From Medicago truncatula (lineage: Eukaryota; Streptophyta; Magnoliopsida; Fabales; Fabaceae): 64,000 nucleotides of DNA. The DNA lies in NCBI RefSeq assembly GCF_003473485.1, contig NC_053047.1, forward strand, positions 36,566,972 to 36,630,971. The letters run 5' to 3'. Below the pieces are notes generated by a model. The model did no database searches. It saw only the letters and a program-made list of their open reading frames with translations, and was not told the DNA's origin. Position 1 is the first letter of the stretch, and each line of letters begins with the position of its first letter. A program made the position numbers and the translations under genes. Positions 39,655 to 54,097 of the stretch are shown here, one piece after another.

Positions 39655-42164
39655 TGGAACATTGTAAACGTTGAAACATCTTACAGAACTTTTTAAAACA
39701 AGTACGCTAAAATTTCACATACAAAAATAATTCCTATTTTTAGAAAAACAAAGCGATATTCATTCAGTCAAATTGATGGAGTACATCAAATACAAACATC
39801 GCTAAAAACGTAATGGGTGAATCTGTGAACAAACTCACAACACCCAAGTTAATAGCATACAACAGTGAAATGCCTACAAATAATATGATAAAATCTAAGT
39901 CACCGAAATACCCATGTTTCCGGATCTGTAACGTTGACGCCCAAATCATTGATTGAATTTGTAATTGACTGATGAAGATCTTTCAATAGGAACTAAACGA
40001 ACACCGCGATAAGACACAAATCAAACGTTGCACAAGACGACGAACAACACAACGCTACACTTAGTCGACAAAATTACAAAAAACACCGAAAAAACTTGTT
40101 ATATAAGAAAACCACTTATTTAGATTGAAAGAAAAGGGGGAAAAAGATGTAGATGAATGATTTTAGATCAAAGAATGACATAAAACCACATCTCTTCGAT
40201 GAACGAAGGAGAAAGAGAGTTTGGAGAGAAGTTGGAATTTCTCTCACTAGAAAGTTAGGGCCGACTTCCAAAGTTTATACAAAAATAATTCTATCACCAA
40301 TGTCTTTGGCTCTCTTGTGAATGTCATAAAGTATCTCAACAATTTCTTTTTGTGTTAACCTTATGATTTTTAAGAGAATGAAACTTGATAATCCAGAGTT
40401 TAGTCGTAAAATAAATATAATCTAACAGATAATCATTCTATCCAAAAATTAAACTCGAATTTTCTCAAATAAATCGTATTTTTAAGATATAAGTGTAGCT
40501 AACAAGACACTTGTTAAAGAATTAAACCCGAATAATAAAAGAATACTTTACTGATTACTCATTTTATATTTATTTTATAGAATCAGAAAGAGAGTCTTAA
40601 AAAAGGGATCGACAGAGAAAATGTTTTTTAAGTACAATGTTTATCACCTAAAAATTCCCATTACCATGTTGTCTCGATCATGATTATCTCCTAAAAAAGT
40701 ACACTGAGAAAGGGGTGAATGAAAAAAGGGAAAGGATTTTCTTTTCTCTATATAGTTCATACCACGTGTATTTTGTGCAACCAAAAATAATAATTATGTT
40801 AGTGTAAAGGGGTTGAATCCAAATCACTTCACTTTTCGTGTATCATGTGAAAGACAGGTGGTTATTGTGATTGATTTTATGATGAGTGGTGATATTTATT
40901 TTTTGTTTAATTGTATTTTGATAATTATTTTTGTTGAAATTTGGGGCCTAATAACTCATCCTTACAAAACTGATTTGTAAGGTGAGGATTGTCTCATCTT
41001 TATAAATTTTTCTGAAGAGTCTTATCTATTTAAAGTATACGAAATTTTTTTGAACTCTTTGATCTTTTAAGTATCACATTTTATTGCAATTTAGGTCTCA
41101 ATTCATATTTTTCACTCCAAAAGTTATGATCAGTTTTTCTTATCATAAGATATCCACTTTATTAGCTTGTGTTTGAATTTTCTTTGAAGCATTCTCTTCC
41201 TCATTCATTCTTCTTCTTCTTTCCGTTTCTTTTTTAAAATATTTAAGGTTTTCAGACACGTGAGTTTGTTTAATATCATGCTATATCACCGCTTTGTAAG
41301 CAAAAAATTTAGGTTTAGACCAAAACTATAATATAACTATATAAGTGTGTTTGATGACCAAAATGTTGGACTTTAAATAAGGAGACAATTTTCATGATGC
41401 CTTTTTTTCCTACAACAAACTCAACTCACCGTTGGGACTTTCAAGGGAAACATATTGAATTGAATATCATATTGGATGAAAAACAATCATAAAAATAAAA
41501 ATGAGTTTGAACATCCTATCTTCACCCCAAACTTTAAGACGTTAAGTACACGGGTTTTTTTTTTTTTACTTTTGCTTAACATCTGCTCTTTTATCAAACG
41601 TGGAGACTTACGGGGGAAAAATATTGGGTTGAATAATCACGTTGCACTAAAAGCAAATATACAAGTGAATTTGAAAACCACATCTTTACCAAAAAACATT
41701 AAAACAATTAGGATAGACGAGTCTTCTCACTTATATGTTACTTAACATTTACTCTTATATCTAATATGAAATTTCTAACTCACATTTAATACTTCAATAC
41801 TCATTCAATTAAAACAATAGTAGCAATACATGATGAAATATAGTCGAAATTCTAAAATTCCAGTGACTAGCATACAATCTAAACGTCTAACAAATCAAGG
41901 ACACAATTTGCTTGTCCATAAATAAAACGTATCCACCTTCAAAGCACATAATATATACCTCGAAAATGTAGCATGAGGTCGGAACAATCTTCTTATAACA
42001 AATTAATCCCTAATATTTTTCCAACATCAAAAGCCGCAAAATTTTAAGTGTCATCGATATTCACACACATTAACTATAGAGAAGTTGGAAATTAGGGTTC
42101 AAACCAACAACTCAAACATATCAAATATCTATTCAGTCTTTAACTATCTGAATTGTATTTACAT

Positions 42165-42223
<59 letters not shown>

Positions 42224-42690
42224 CAATTGACGTTTAATAAGTTAAGCTAATGTTAGTGATAATTTAATGTGGATCACATTCCACTTAGATTCCAGCAATT
42301 CTTATTTGTTATCCTTTCCTTTTCATAGATACTTCATTCATTTTTCTTATAGTTTCGACAACTTCGTCGTCCATCCACCGAAGACTCCGCAACATCATAC
42401 TCACTGTCTCACATCACATTAGTGAAGTTAAATATTATGGAAAATGACTTTCACTTATAATAATATTCTTTACAGCCTGTTACAATTTTTTTTATATAAA
42501 AATCAATTTAAAAAGTTTGTATCAGTTTGTTACAAATTTAAAAAAAAATTTATTTCATTTTTATAATTCGTAACAAACGCACCTTTAATCAAACCAAATC
42601 ATTTCTTTTATATATAATTACTGAATGATAATTTTGTAAAGTAGTATTTGATAATTTTTCTTTCTCACACAAAACTAACAATATTTTTTA
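39655..42690. other. Gene-poor stretch
   Basis: No gene could be supported. There are only short open frames without family features, a polypurine patch near 40120-40260, poly-T tracts and the (TA)n run at 42168-42221. Much of it is probably eroded transposon sequence. Confidence 0.4.
42168..42221. repeat. (TA)n microsatellite
   Basis: An uninterrupted TA run of about 27 units. Confidence 0.95.
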
Positions 42691-42694
42691 TAAT

Positions 42695-42972
42695 GAGAAA
42701 TTTTTGCATGATCTATCACCTAACGCCACATATTTAATCTCAACCAATGAAAATAGGATACATCATTTAAATTTAAAAAATTGTAAAATAAAAAAATCAA
42801 TTTCTTTTTGGTTGTCTCTCTAGAACATGTTCAACCATTTTTTCAAGCGGTTCTATTACCAAGATATGCAATTGAAAGTGCATCTTCATTAAATTTAAAT
42901 GACGTGTCCTATTTTCATTGGTTGAGATTAAATATGAAGTGTTAGATGAGAGATCATGCAAGAATTTTTCTT
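42695..42972. mobile_element. Inverted-repeat MITE
   Basis: The left arm (gagaaatttttgcatgatct, ttaatctcaaccaatgaaaa, catcatttaaatttaa) is the inverse of the right arm (ttaaatttaaatgacgtgtc, ttttcattggttgagattaa, agatcatgcaagaatttttc). The arms are about 85-90 bp and the centre about 100 bp. It is non-coding; the target duplication is unresolved. Confidence 0.75.
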
Positions 42973-44692
42973 GATGTTATATGCAATAAATTTTACGATA
43001 TTGATTGTCCCAAACACATAATTTGTTTCATTTTACGTGACTTTCTTTATCACAATTACGAGAAAACAATGGACAATCATTTTGGAATTGAAGGCGGTTG
43101 GTGGAGACAGAAAGATATCTAAATGAGGTATTGTGTGAAGGGGTTAATAATGTGTCACAATTATAAGGTGGATGGACATAAATATAGACCAGAAAATGAC
43201 AAGCACACATCAAACTATCTTAAACTTTGCTTTGTCTTGTAGGATTCTTAAGGTGCATTCATATGTGTTTTCACGTTCATACTATTTCGTAAGATCTTAG
43301 ACCATCCACAACACTGCTTGCTGATCCATGATTATTCATTCATAGTTTTCTAATATTAGAATCTCACAAAATTCTTTAAATAGGTCATAATAACTCTCTT
43401 TTTTGTATGCAAAAGAAAAAGAGGGCACAGTCTAAGAAAAAGAAAAAACTACTGAGTTAAACGAATATTTTGAGGCATGAAAACGTTGAATATGTTGTCT
43501 TCTTTAGGTTGGATGTTGTCTTCTTTTTTTTTTCCTTCTTTAATTAATATTTTTAGTATGAGAGAGCTTTGATTTAGACATTAAAAAAATTATTTTATAT
43601 TTTATTAGAGGTCTATTTTTATATGAGAGCTGAGTCTCCAATTACATAGGAACGACCATGATGTCCACCAGTAGTTTCGAGTCATTGTCAACTTGAAGAT
43701 GGATAACCTCTTCTCTCCGAGCCCATTCCATATTGATTTAATACATACATACCTAACAATAACTTTATATAATTAAATTTCTCATTTATATAATTAAATT
43801 TCAATGAGAAGAGAAAGGGAGCTTATATAACGAGGGACGACCCCAAGTAATGTCTTGTATGTGTCATGGCCTGCACTTTGTTTTAATTTTTTTTTTTTTT
43901 TAATTTAATGCTTGATAGCATAAGAAGGAGATCAACAATGGATTAGTCCAAGTGGTAAGAAACTTTAGTCTCTTAACACTTAAGTATGTAGTTAAAAATT
44001 TGATTCCTCGGTAATGTGTATGAAAAAAATTAGGTTGGAGGAAAAAACTCACCATGTTTGCCCCACAGGTTTTTCGATGAAGATTTGTCACTGTTAAACG
44101 ACAGTGTAAACTTGGTATTAGTATTATGGTACCCTTTAATACTATTTACGCGTAATTACGTTGTAGATGTTCGTCATTTAAACGCCATCCCTTTACAGAA
44201 TCTCCACATTTTAATGTAATTTATGTGGTTTCTCATTATAATAATTATGACTTTAAATGTCTTTTATGTGCATTTCTATTTTCAAAATTATGCACTTCAA
44301 TGTCATTTATGCGCTTTTACAACATAGAATATTTGTACTTGTATATTGATGACAAGATAAAATTGTATATTGGTTTAAAACTAAAATTTAGTTTTATCAT
44401 TTTTAGAATATATAGCGATGTTTCTTTATTTTCAATTTAATTATATGAAATTAAATAAAGTTAGAGTGGAAACACACTTCTCTCTTCTATTTATCTCATT
44501 CCAAATAATACACCAAATTAATCCATGTTGTTTGTCACCCATATACTAAATAATCCGCTAAGCCATTAAATTAGTTTTAAAACATTATTTAATTTTTATA
44601 TTAAATGTCATCCAATGAAAACATCGTTGTTTGTTTCATTTGGTGTACTTAAAAATATTGTTGCGTTATGTTGGAATAACAAATTTTGCTTA
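42973..44692. other. Gene-poor stretch
   Basis: No gene is seen. It contains one SINE-like relic (43938-44090), low-complexity T tracts and AT-rich sequence. Confidence 0.4.
43938..44090 (+). mobile_element. SINE-like relic
   Basis: It starts tggattagtccaagtggtaa, a tRNA-like A box. About 55 bp later comes aaaatttgattcctcggtaa in the B-box place. The body continues to a T-rich end near 44090. This is a typical size and layout for a tRNA-derived plant SINE. Confidence 0.5.
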
Positions 44693-44694
44693 TA

Positions 44695-44968
44695 CTCCCT
44701 CCGTTTCAAAATACATGTCCATTTTGGAGAAATTGCACTAACCAAGAAACCAAATAAATTTTGTTATTTTTGATGAAAATATGTGTGTGTTTTCTATAAT
44801 ACCCTTAATCATTTATTATTTCATTTTATTTTTTTCTCTCTCTACAATAAATATGTAAGGGTATTATTGACAAGACAGTAATTAATGTTGCATTGAAACT
44901 TGAAAATGACAAGTATTTTGAAACAAAATTATTCTCTAAAATGGACAAGTATTATGAAACGGAGGGAG
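44695..44968. mobile_element. Stowaway-type MITE
   Basis: The ends ctccctccgtttcaaaatac and gtattatgaaacggagggag are inverted, and the element sits between two TA dinucleotides (44693-44694, 44969-44970). CTCCCTCCGT ends with a TA target are the classical Stowaway/mariner signature. It is 274 bp and non-coding. Confidence 0.93.
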
Positions 44969-45031
44969 TAGTTACTACCTAAATTCAGGCAACTTTCACA
45001 ACATAAGGTTAAGAGTTGTTAGTTTTTTCTA

Positions 45032-45902
45032 AGCTAAATTACCTTTCTGGTCCTCTAACTATTTAATTGGTATCAGATTGGTCCTCAAACTAAAAATTAA
45101 TTTATTTCGGTCCCTTAAGTTTCTCACATTACTACATTTAGTCATTTCCGTTAAATTTAATTAAAAAACGTTAGAGTTCATCAATTTATGGAAAATAAGA
45201 AGAACACCATCAACAACAACAAGAACAAAACTCAGCAACATGAACAAACAACAACAACAAAACCCTACAACAAAAAATCACAACAACCCATTAACCACAA
45301 CAACAAAATCGAGCACTACCAACATAAAATTAGGGTTCTAAAAGGGGGGAAAACAAAAAGGGATAAAATTGAATATGATAAATCTGCTTTGCTTGAATGA
45401 AAGAAAACGAATTCTATACTCAATTGCTAACCTTTTTTCGATTATGATTCCTTGTTGAAAGACAAATTAAATTCAAAATTGATATGGGGTTTCTTCTTGA
45501 ATTTGATTCTGAGTTTGGGGGTTTGAGATTTTGGTTGATTTGGTTGCTGGGATTTGATGAAGATGATAATGATGTGATAAAGATGATGTTGAAGAAGGGG
45601 AAAAGATGCAGAAAAATTAGGTGTTTATTGAGTAGTGATTTCAAGTTGTATGAAGAATTTTATTTTATTTTCGAGATTTTTGTTTTGCTGTTTTTTAATG
45701 AAGGCGAATGAAGAAGATGATGAAGAAGTTGAATGAAGATGATGATTGTATAAAACCTAACGTTTTTTTTAATTAAATTTAACGGAAAGGACTAAATGTA
45801 GTAACAGTGAGAAACTTAAGGGACCGACATAAATCAATTTTTAGTTAGAGGACCAATCTAATACCAATTAAATAGTTAGAGGACTAAAAATATAATTTAG
45901 CC
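45032..45902. mobile_element. Mutator-type non-autonomous element with 9-bp target duplication
   Basis: This 871-bp element has inverted ends of about 145 bp: agctaaattacctttctggt on the left and the inverse of ggctaaattatatttttagt on the right, continuing through tttaattggtatcagattgg and tccgttaaatttaattaaaa. It is flanked by ttttttcta on both sides (45023-45031, 45903-45911). The middle carries ACAACA-rich sequence and a short open frame, plus ttgatgaagatgataatgat tracts, but no recognisable transposase. Long inverted ends and a 9-bp duplication define the Mutator class. Confidence 0.92.
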
Positions 45903-46225
45903 TTTTTTCTATTATTTCTATTCATAACTTTTGTTTAGCCCGAGACACTCATTTAGCCATAGCCTCTAAAACAAATTTAACCGACTTGAACATATATAAT
46001 CACTTCCTTATACTTCTACTTCTCCAATATAAACAAAAAACATTTCTATTTCTCATCTCTCTCTTTTTCTTTCAATCGTTCGAAGTTTGTCAAAAATATT
46101 ATTTATACTACATTATGGTATCTAAGGGTCCCAGTTTCATCAGATGACATTTTGTTTTGGCCAAAGTGATTACCATACTTTTTACTTCAAAATTTAGTTT
46201 TGCCAAACAATTCAAGTTAATGGGA

Positions 46226-47783
46226 TTGAAAATGAACATGATTGATCGATGTTGGAGACCAAATCCTAAATGGAGAAAACATAGACAACAACTATGCTGG
46301 AAAGATGACAAACAACATTGGTAAGGGTTTCATCCATTATAAAGTTACTGACCCAAATGACGATCCTATAAATCCTCAATCTGATACGTTGAGATATGGA
46401 GCTTCTGTAATTCAAGGTAAAGTATGGATCACATTCAAAAAAGACATGAACATTAAACTCATGAAGCCCCTTCTCATTAGCAGTTTCACAACCATTGATG
46501 GTCGTGAATTCAATGTGCACATTGGTGATAATGCATGCTTGATGATATTCAAGGTAATCACCAAATACAATTAATTAAGCTTTACAAGAAAACTACTAGA
46601 AAAAATATATAATTTATGGCGAGAAAAAGAAGAAACCTCTATAAATTTAGTAATGTATTTAGAGAGGAATTTCATATTTTTTTTCTCTCTAAATTTAATT
46701 TGCTAACTATAGCTATTTGTAGTATGAACTCTATTTCACTAATTTGTAACAATTTTGTAGGCCACCAACATAATCATTCATAGCATTCGAATTCATCATT
46801 GCAAAGCTCAAGCCCCGGGGATGGTGATGGGGCCAAATGGAAAGGTAATTTATTTGGGCCAAGTAGATGGAGATGTAATTAATTAGACTAGTCACCGTTT
46901 CAAAAATTTGGATTGATCATAACACACTTTATAATTGCGAAGATGGTCTTCTTGATGTCACACGAGGTTCTGCTAATGTGACTATTTCCAATAATTGGTT
47001 TAGAGAACAAGATAAAGTTATACTTCTTGGGCATGATGATGGGTATGTGAGGGACATAAACATGAAAGTTACTTTTGTGTACAATCATTTCGGACCTAAT
47101 TGCAACCAGCGAATGCCAAGGTAATTGATTACTGTTTATGAAGTTTTCTTACAAGAAAAATTGAAGTTATACAATATACAAATGTGAATTTATTAGACGA
47201 CATTGATTTTTTTTTTTATCGGTAAAATTGCATTTCAGGATTCATCACAGATATGCACATGTAGCTAACAATCTTTACTTAGGATGGATGCAATATGTCA
47301 TCGACGGAAGCATGGGGCCAAGCCTAAAAAGTGAATCTAACCTCTTCATAGCACCTAAATGTGGAAGTAAAGAGGTAAGGATATTTAGCAAATCCATTAA
47401 TTGAAACTAATTAATGACTAATGAACATCAGGTTACCTAATTAAAATAAATCACACAATTGAGTTCAGATGTTTATGTATATAAAATATATTTGTTCCAC
47501 TTTCAAAAAATTTACCCACCTTTTCTAAACTTTCTTTATTGATTATATAATGTGTTTAGGTAACATGGAGAAAAATTGGTCATACAAATGGCGACAAATG
47601 GCAATTTCATTCGGTAAGAGACGCTTTTGAAAATGGAGCCTCCTTCGAAGTTACAAAAGGAAGCGTGTGCCAAAGCCAAATTATAGCAAAGAACAAATTT
47701 TTCAAATTGTTGATGTTAAATCAGTAAGATCTTTAACAAGATCATCAGGCGCATTTCATTGTAGTAAAACCTCCATATGTTGA
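46226..47783 (+). pseudogene. Pectate lyase (PL1 family) pseudogene
   Basis: Pectate lyases cleave de-esterified pectin in cell walls. Four exons remain with usable splice sites: to 46553, 46761-47120, 47239-47374 and 47560-47783. Conserved blocks are CWRPNPKWRKHRQQ, VTDPNDDPINPQSDTLRYG, TNIIIHSIRIHHC, APGMVMGPNGKVIYLGQVDG, IWIDHNTLYNCEDGLLDVT, NNWFREQDKVILLGHDDGY, NHFGPNCNQRMPR and, at the end, VKSVRSLTRSSGAFHCSKTS. Three lesions break the frame: a deletion near 46290 (about 20 bases by comparison with the family), a 4-base AATT duplication near 46877-46884 that gives a stop at once, and a frameshift near 47665-47675. No signal peptide or promoter is recognised. The lesions make a functional enzyme very unlikely. 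Confidence 0.9.
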
Positions 47784-48551
47784 ACTAAAAATCATATAGA
47801 ATATTGATCATGAATCATAGTGTTCATCATTAGTATGTCATTTAACCTAAAAAACAAGAAGGTTTCACCTTGTTGTCGAGAAAATTCACCTTGTTGTCTT
47901 TGTCTTGGGGTAGAAGATAGCTCTCTCGACTCAAACATGTATACCTCATTTAAAAGCTTGAATTCAATTTAACTTAAGTACTTCATTCTTATCACTATTT
48001 CACAAAAATTTTGAGCGAAATTATAATTTTTTTTTTTTGAAGAAGAAGCGAAATTATAAATAAAAAGAGTAAAGTACACATCACATCTATGAGAAGTTTA
48101 AATTATGTTCAATTATATAGAAATAATTATACTCCCTGTCAACTATAAAAGTTTAGGAATGAAGGGATTACTTGTGATACTTTTGGTGATGTTCTCCAAT
48201 CATGTCATAAAGTGTGAAACTTTTATAAAGAAAAAAATAGCTGAATGATAATGGGATGACGGTTTCTTTTTCGATCTTATGAGCTTCTTGCATGCTCTAT
48301 GTGGTTTAGATTATAGAATCTGAACGACATAAACACCCAATAAAAATCTTCAAAAACACATTGAAACATTTTCGATTTTAAAATCTGAATAAGACGTGCG
48401 AGAAACTCGTAGAATAGAAAAAGTAACACTCTAATGGGAATATGAAGAAGCAAGCCCACATTTCATGCTGTGATCATATAACAACCCAAACAGAAACTTG
48501 GATTTTCCTTTTTTCTTCTTCTCATTATTGTAATTATTTGTTTAACACTCT
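47784..48551. other. Intergenic stretch
   Basis: No gene is seen. The 3' flank of the pectate lyase pseudogene passes into AT-rich sequence up to the chloroplast-derived insert. Confidence 0.4.
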
Positions 48552-51182
<2,631 letters not shown>

Positions 51183-52962
51183 TAGTTAAGCATGACCATG
51201 CATTTTTACACTCATATTCGTCAAGAGTCTTAAATACATTTTTTATGTTTTGAAAAAGTTGTATTTTTAGGCTTGTTTTCAAGTGGGTTTGGGCTAAAAA
51301 AAACTAGGCATTTTCCTCAAATTTGCAAGAGAAAAGAAAATTGCTTTCTTGACATAGAAAAGTTCATAAAGACACAAGTAAAATACGTTTATGACCTCAG
51401 TGGTCGTTAACTACCGCTGGTAGATGCGTCGGCAGTTAACTGCCGCTGGAGCCAGCGGTTGTTAACTGTCGTTGGTTTTTTCCCCCCAAAACCAGAAAAC
51501 CCCTACCTCTCCTATTCATTCATCACCTTACATCACCAATACCATACCCAAAAAAAATCCCCATTTCAAAAATTTTGTGTCAAAATCTTGCTTCCAAATC
51601 ATTGCTCATCGATTGCTAGGACGTTTCTACACACAATATGCATCAAAGAACAGGTATTACAACGTTAAAATCCATTACATTTGATTGATTTTTCTGGTTT
51701 TTTTGTTTTTTCGTACCGTCACGAGCTTGAGCGGCAGTTAACCACCGTTGAGTGTGAGCGGCTGTTAACTGCTGTTGGTAACTTAGAAATTTTTTCAAAA
51801 TTGTCAAATGGCAGTGCTACTGCCCAAATTTTTTTTTTTCAATTTTTTTTCCTTTTGTTTTTTTTTTGTTTGTTTATGTTATTATATGATATTAGATACA
51901 TGTTTATTAATTAGTTTAGTAATTGTATGTTGTTTATTTATAGATAAGGTTGAGAATGTGGGTGATGATTCGGGTGATCGAAAACCTAGAGTTGTCGATT
52001 CCATTAAGGTTGAATCTCCCGCTAAGGTCGAAGCTTCCGTTAAAGTTGAGGCTTCAAGCGTCAATTCCGATGTGTGGAAACTTCGTGACAACGAAGTGGA
52101 CACGGCTCATTTATTTCGACCCGATGTGTGGAAACATGATTTGCCTTGGTTTAATCCCAAATTATTTTGTCCTTCTTTCGTTGAAAGATGGTTTTCCACT
52201 ACCTCCATCATCCACGGAGTGGAGAAGTCATAGGAGCGATGAGGCAAAAATATGGGATTATGAATTCTTGGATCAACACGATCGTTTCTGAGCACTCATG
52301 GAGATTGAGGACAAAGAGAGACCGGTTCCACCAAAAGAACCAACAAATGAAGACAATCCAATTATGTTTGATGACACTCCAGTTAAAGAAAACGAAGAAT
52401 TTGAAGATGTTCTGGAACATTTAGATGATTTGCTTTTGTTAGATGAAATATGACACTTTTTGGTCGGTGTTAATATGTTTTTTGGTCGATACGCGCCGAC
52501 GTATTTTTTGAGATATATAATGTAATGACCAATTTTTTGGGTGATATGTAACTAACCTTTAACTATTAGTAATTAATGTACATTACGTGTAATGTGTTGC
52601 ATAATGTGGAAAATTTCACGGATTTCAAACAATTGTGAAGCGTTAACGTATTAACGGTTTTGTGTATTGTTACCGAATAATTGATAAACTATGAAATATT
52701 GATGTTTGTGATTGATGGATGTTGTTGTTTCGGTTTGATTTCCTCCTGAATTGTCGTTTGAAATTATAGGTAAAACATGACAAATTTTCTGGAAAAAACT
52801 GCACTGATTCTGCTAACTGGTGTGAGCGGCGGTTAACTGCCGCTGACTCCAGCGGTTGTTAACTGCCGGCGTATTCTTGAACGGTTGTTAACTGCCGCTG
52901 GAGGCATAAACGTATTTTTCTTGCGTCGTTATGAACTTTTCTATGTCAAAAAAGCAATTTTC
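51183..52962 (+). mobile_element. Long GTTAAC-palindrome element, copy A
   Basis: Plus-strand counterpart of 15111-16858. An inverted pair closes the core: gaaaattgctttcttgacat with agaaaagttcataa at 51336 and its inverse ending gcaattttc at 52962. Next to these lies the shared aagtaaaatacgtttatg block. Palindromes come in clusters: three at 51405-51475 (including CGGCAGTTAACTGCCG at 51430-51445), two in the intron at 51730-51777, three at 52827-52902. The 150 bp from cttagttaagcatgaccatg to 51335 are also shared with copy B, so the true outer limit is uncertain. No transposase is seen. Confidence 0.65.
51638..52453 (+). pseudogene. Unrecognised two-exon ORF in palindrome element A, frame broken
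   Basis: The first exon is 51638-51653 (MHQRT) and the second begins at 51944 (DKVENVGDDSGDRKPRVVDS). It reads through IKVESPAKVEASVKVEASS, VDTAHLFRPDVWKHDLPWF and NPKLFCPSFVE to a stop at 52231. In copy B the homologous text continues in frame; here a 7-base net insertion near 52181-52193 shifts it, and CGA has become TGA near 52289 in the downstream part. The remainder, up to 52453, keeps the acidic EFEDVLEHLDDLLLLDE tail in another frame. It is homologous to the frame in element B. Function unknown. Confidence 0.5.
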
Positions 52963-54097
52963 AAAATCAAGTGTGATTCTTCATACCAATAATCCCAAAC
53001 AAAAAATGCATTGACATACTGAAATAAATATGGACACTTTAAAGAATAGAGATTATTACATTCCAAGTATATTCTTCCTCCTCTCAAGAAAAAGTATACT
53101 CATTTACTTCACTATGGTCACCTTTATTCCTTCTCACATTATACATTACTAGATTTTTAGTATCTCAGAAGTAGGAAACACCTTCTCAAACTCCTAAATG
53201 GGGTGTGTGGATCATCTCAATTTATTTGATACTTCAAGTAGGAAACAGTAAGACTCAATAAATATAATAATAATAATGTTTTGAAAGGATGAAAGAGTGT
53301 GAGAGGTGCATGAAAGAGTGAAATGAGGGAAAAGTAGAGAGACTAAAGAACTTTGACAAAAAAAGTTTTAGACAGTACATAAAAAACCCATCCAGTTTTT
53401 TATACATAGTCTTGAATTGGTTTAAAACATTCATCCTTGATTTGTTTTGCACTTAAGATAATAAAACACTATAAATCCTAATATGGAAAAAGGATCAAGA
53501 TGCTTAAGAAAAAAAAGGCCTCATCTTCAAATTTTAGCCATATTGTTCGCTTGGTAATTTCTGTTATACTCGATTAATTAGGACACCTATGGTAGCTCAA
53601 TTGGTGAGCTAAGGGACAATGAATGAGTTTTAAAACGGTGCTCCACGATTCAAACTCGAGAAACTAACATAACCACTAACTTCCTGATGTTTGTCTATAA
53701 AATAATAGGCTCATAAAGAATTGATTCCCTATGTTTAATAAGCACCTCAAATTCGACAATTAAGTATTCACTAACTTCAAGCTATGAAAACTAAGAATCA
53801 CCATATTCATAATTCTACTAATATCTCAAAATCAGCACTACATATTCCTTGTTCCTTTCTACCAAGGAACAACACTGAGCTAAAATTGTGAGTAAGAAAA
53901 TAAAAAAAGGTACTGCACAAAGTATGTACAAAAGATATTAAGTTCAATAACTAGGACCTAAAAGACACATGCAATATAAGACCAGTAACACTTTGATCCT
54001 CATTGAAATGTGACGTTCTACCTGAATGTAGCCAAAAATTATTTGTATCTAGTTTGGCCTACTCATAATTTTTTACTGTGAAACCTTTAGGAAAATC
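52963..54097. other. Intergenic between element A and the DUF789 gene
   Basis: The DUF789 gene's 3' UTR lies at the right end. A SINE-like head is at 53583-53690. The rest is AT-rich without a recognised feature. Confidence 0.45.
53583..53690 (+). mobile_element. SINE-like relic
   Basis: The phrase ctatggtagctcaattggtg matches a tRNA A box, and ctccacgattcaaactcgag about 45 bp later sits in the B-box place. No intact tRNA fold is possible, so it is read as a tRNA-derived SINE fragment. Confidence 0.45.

Noticed and set aside
39764..39949. A membrane protein fragment on the minus strand
   Set aside because: The 61-residue frame is hydrophobic, but it has no homology I recognise, no splice context and no neighbours that would complete it.
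45188..45711. Protein-coding genes inside the Mutator-type element
   Set aside because: The open frames are low-complexity (ACAACA or GATGAA repeats), lack family motifs and lie on both strands.
51183..52962. Mutator-type target duplication for palindrome element A
   Set aside because: The 9 bp next to 51336 (aagagaaaa) and after 52962 (aaaatcaag) do not match, and copies A and B share another 150 bp outside the left inverted repeat.
53583..53660. A tRNA gene
   Set aside because: A-box and B-box-like words are present but the acceptor and anticodon stems cannot form. A SINE fragment fits better.
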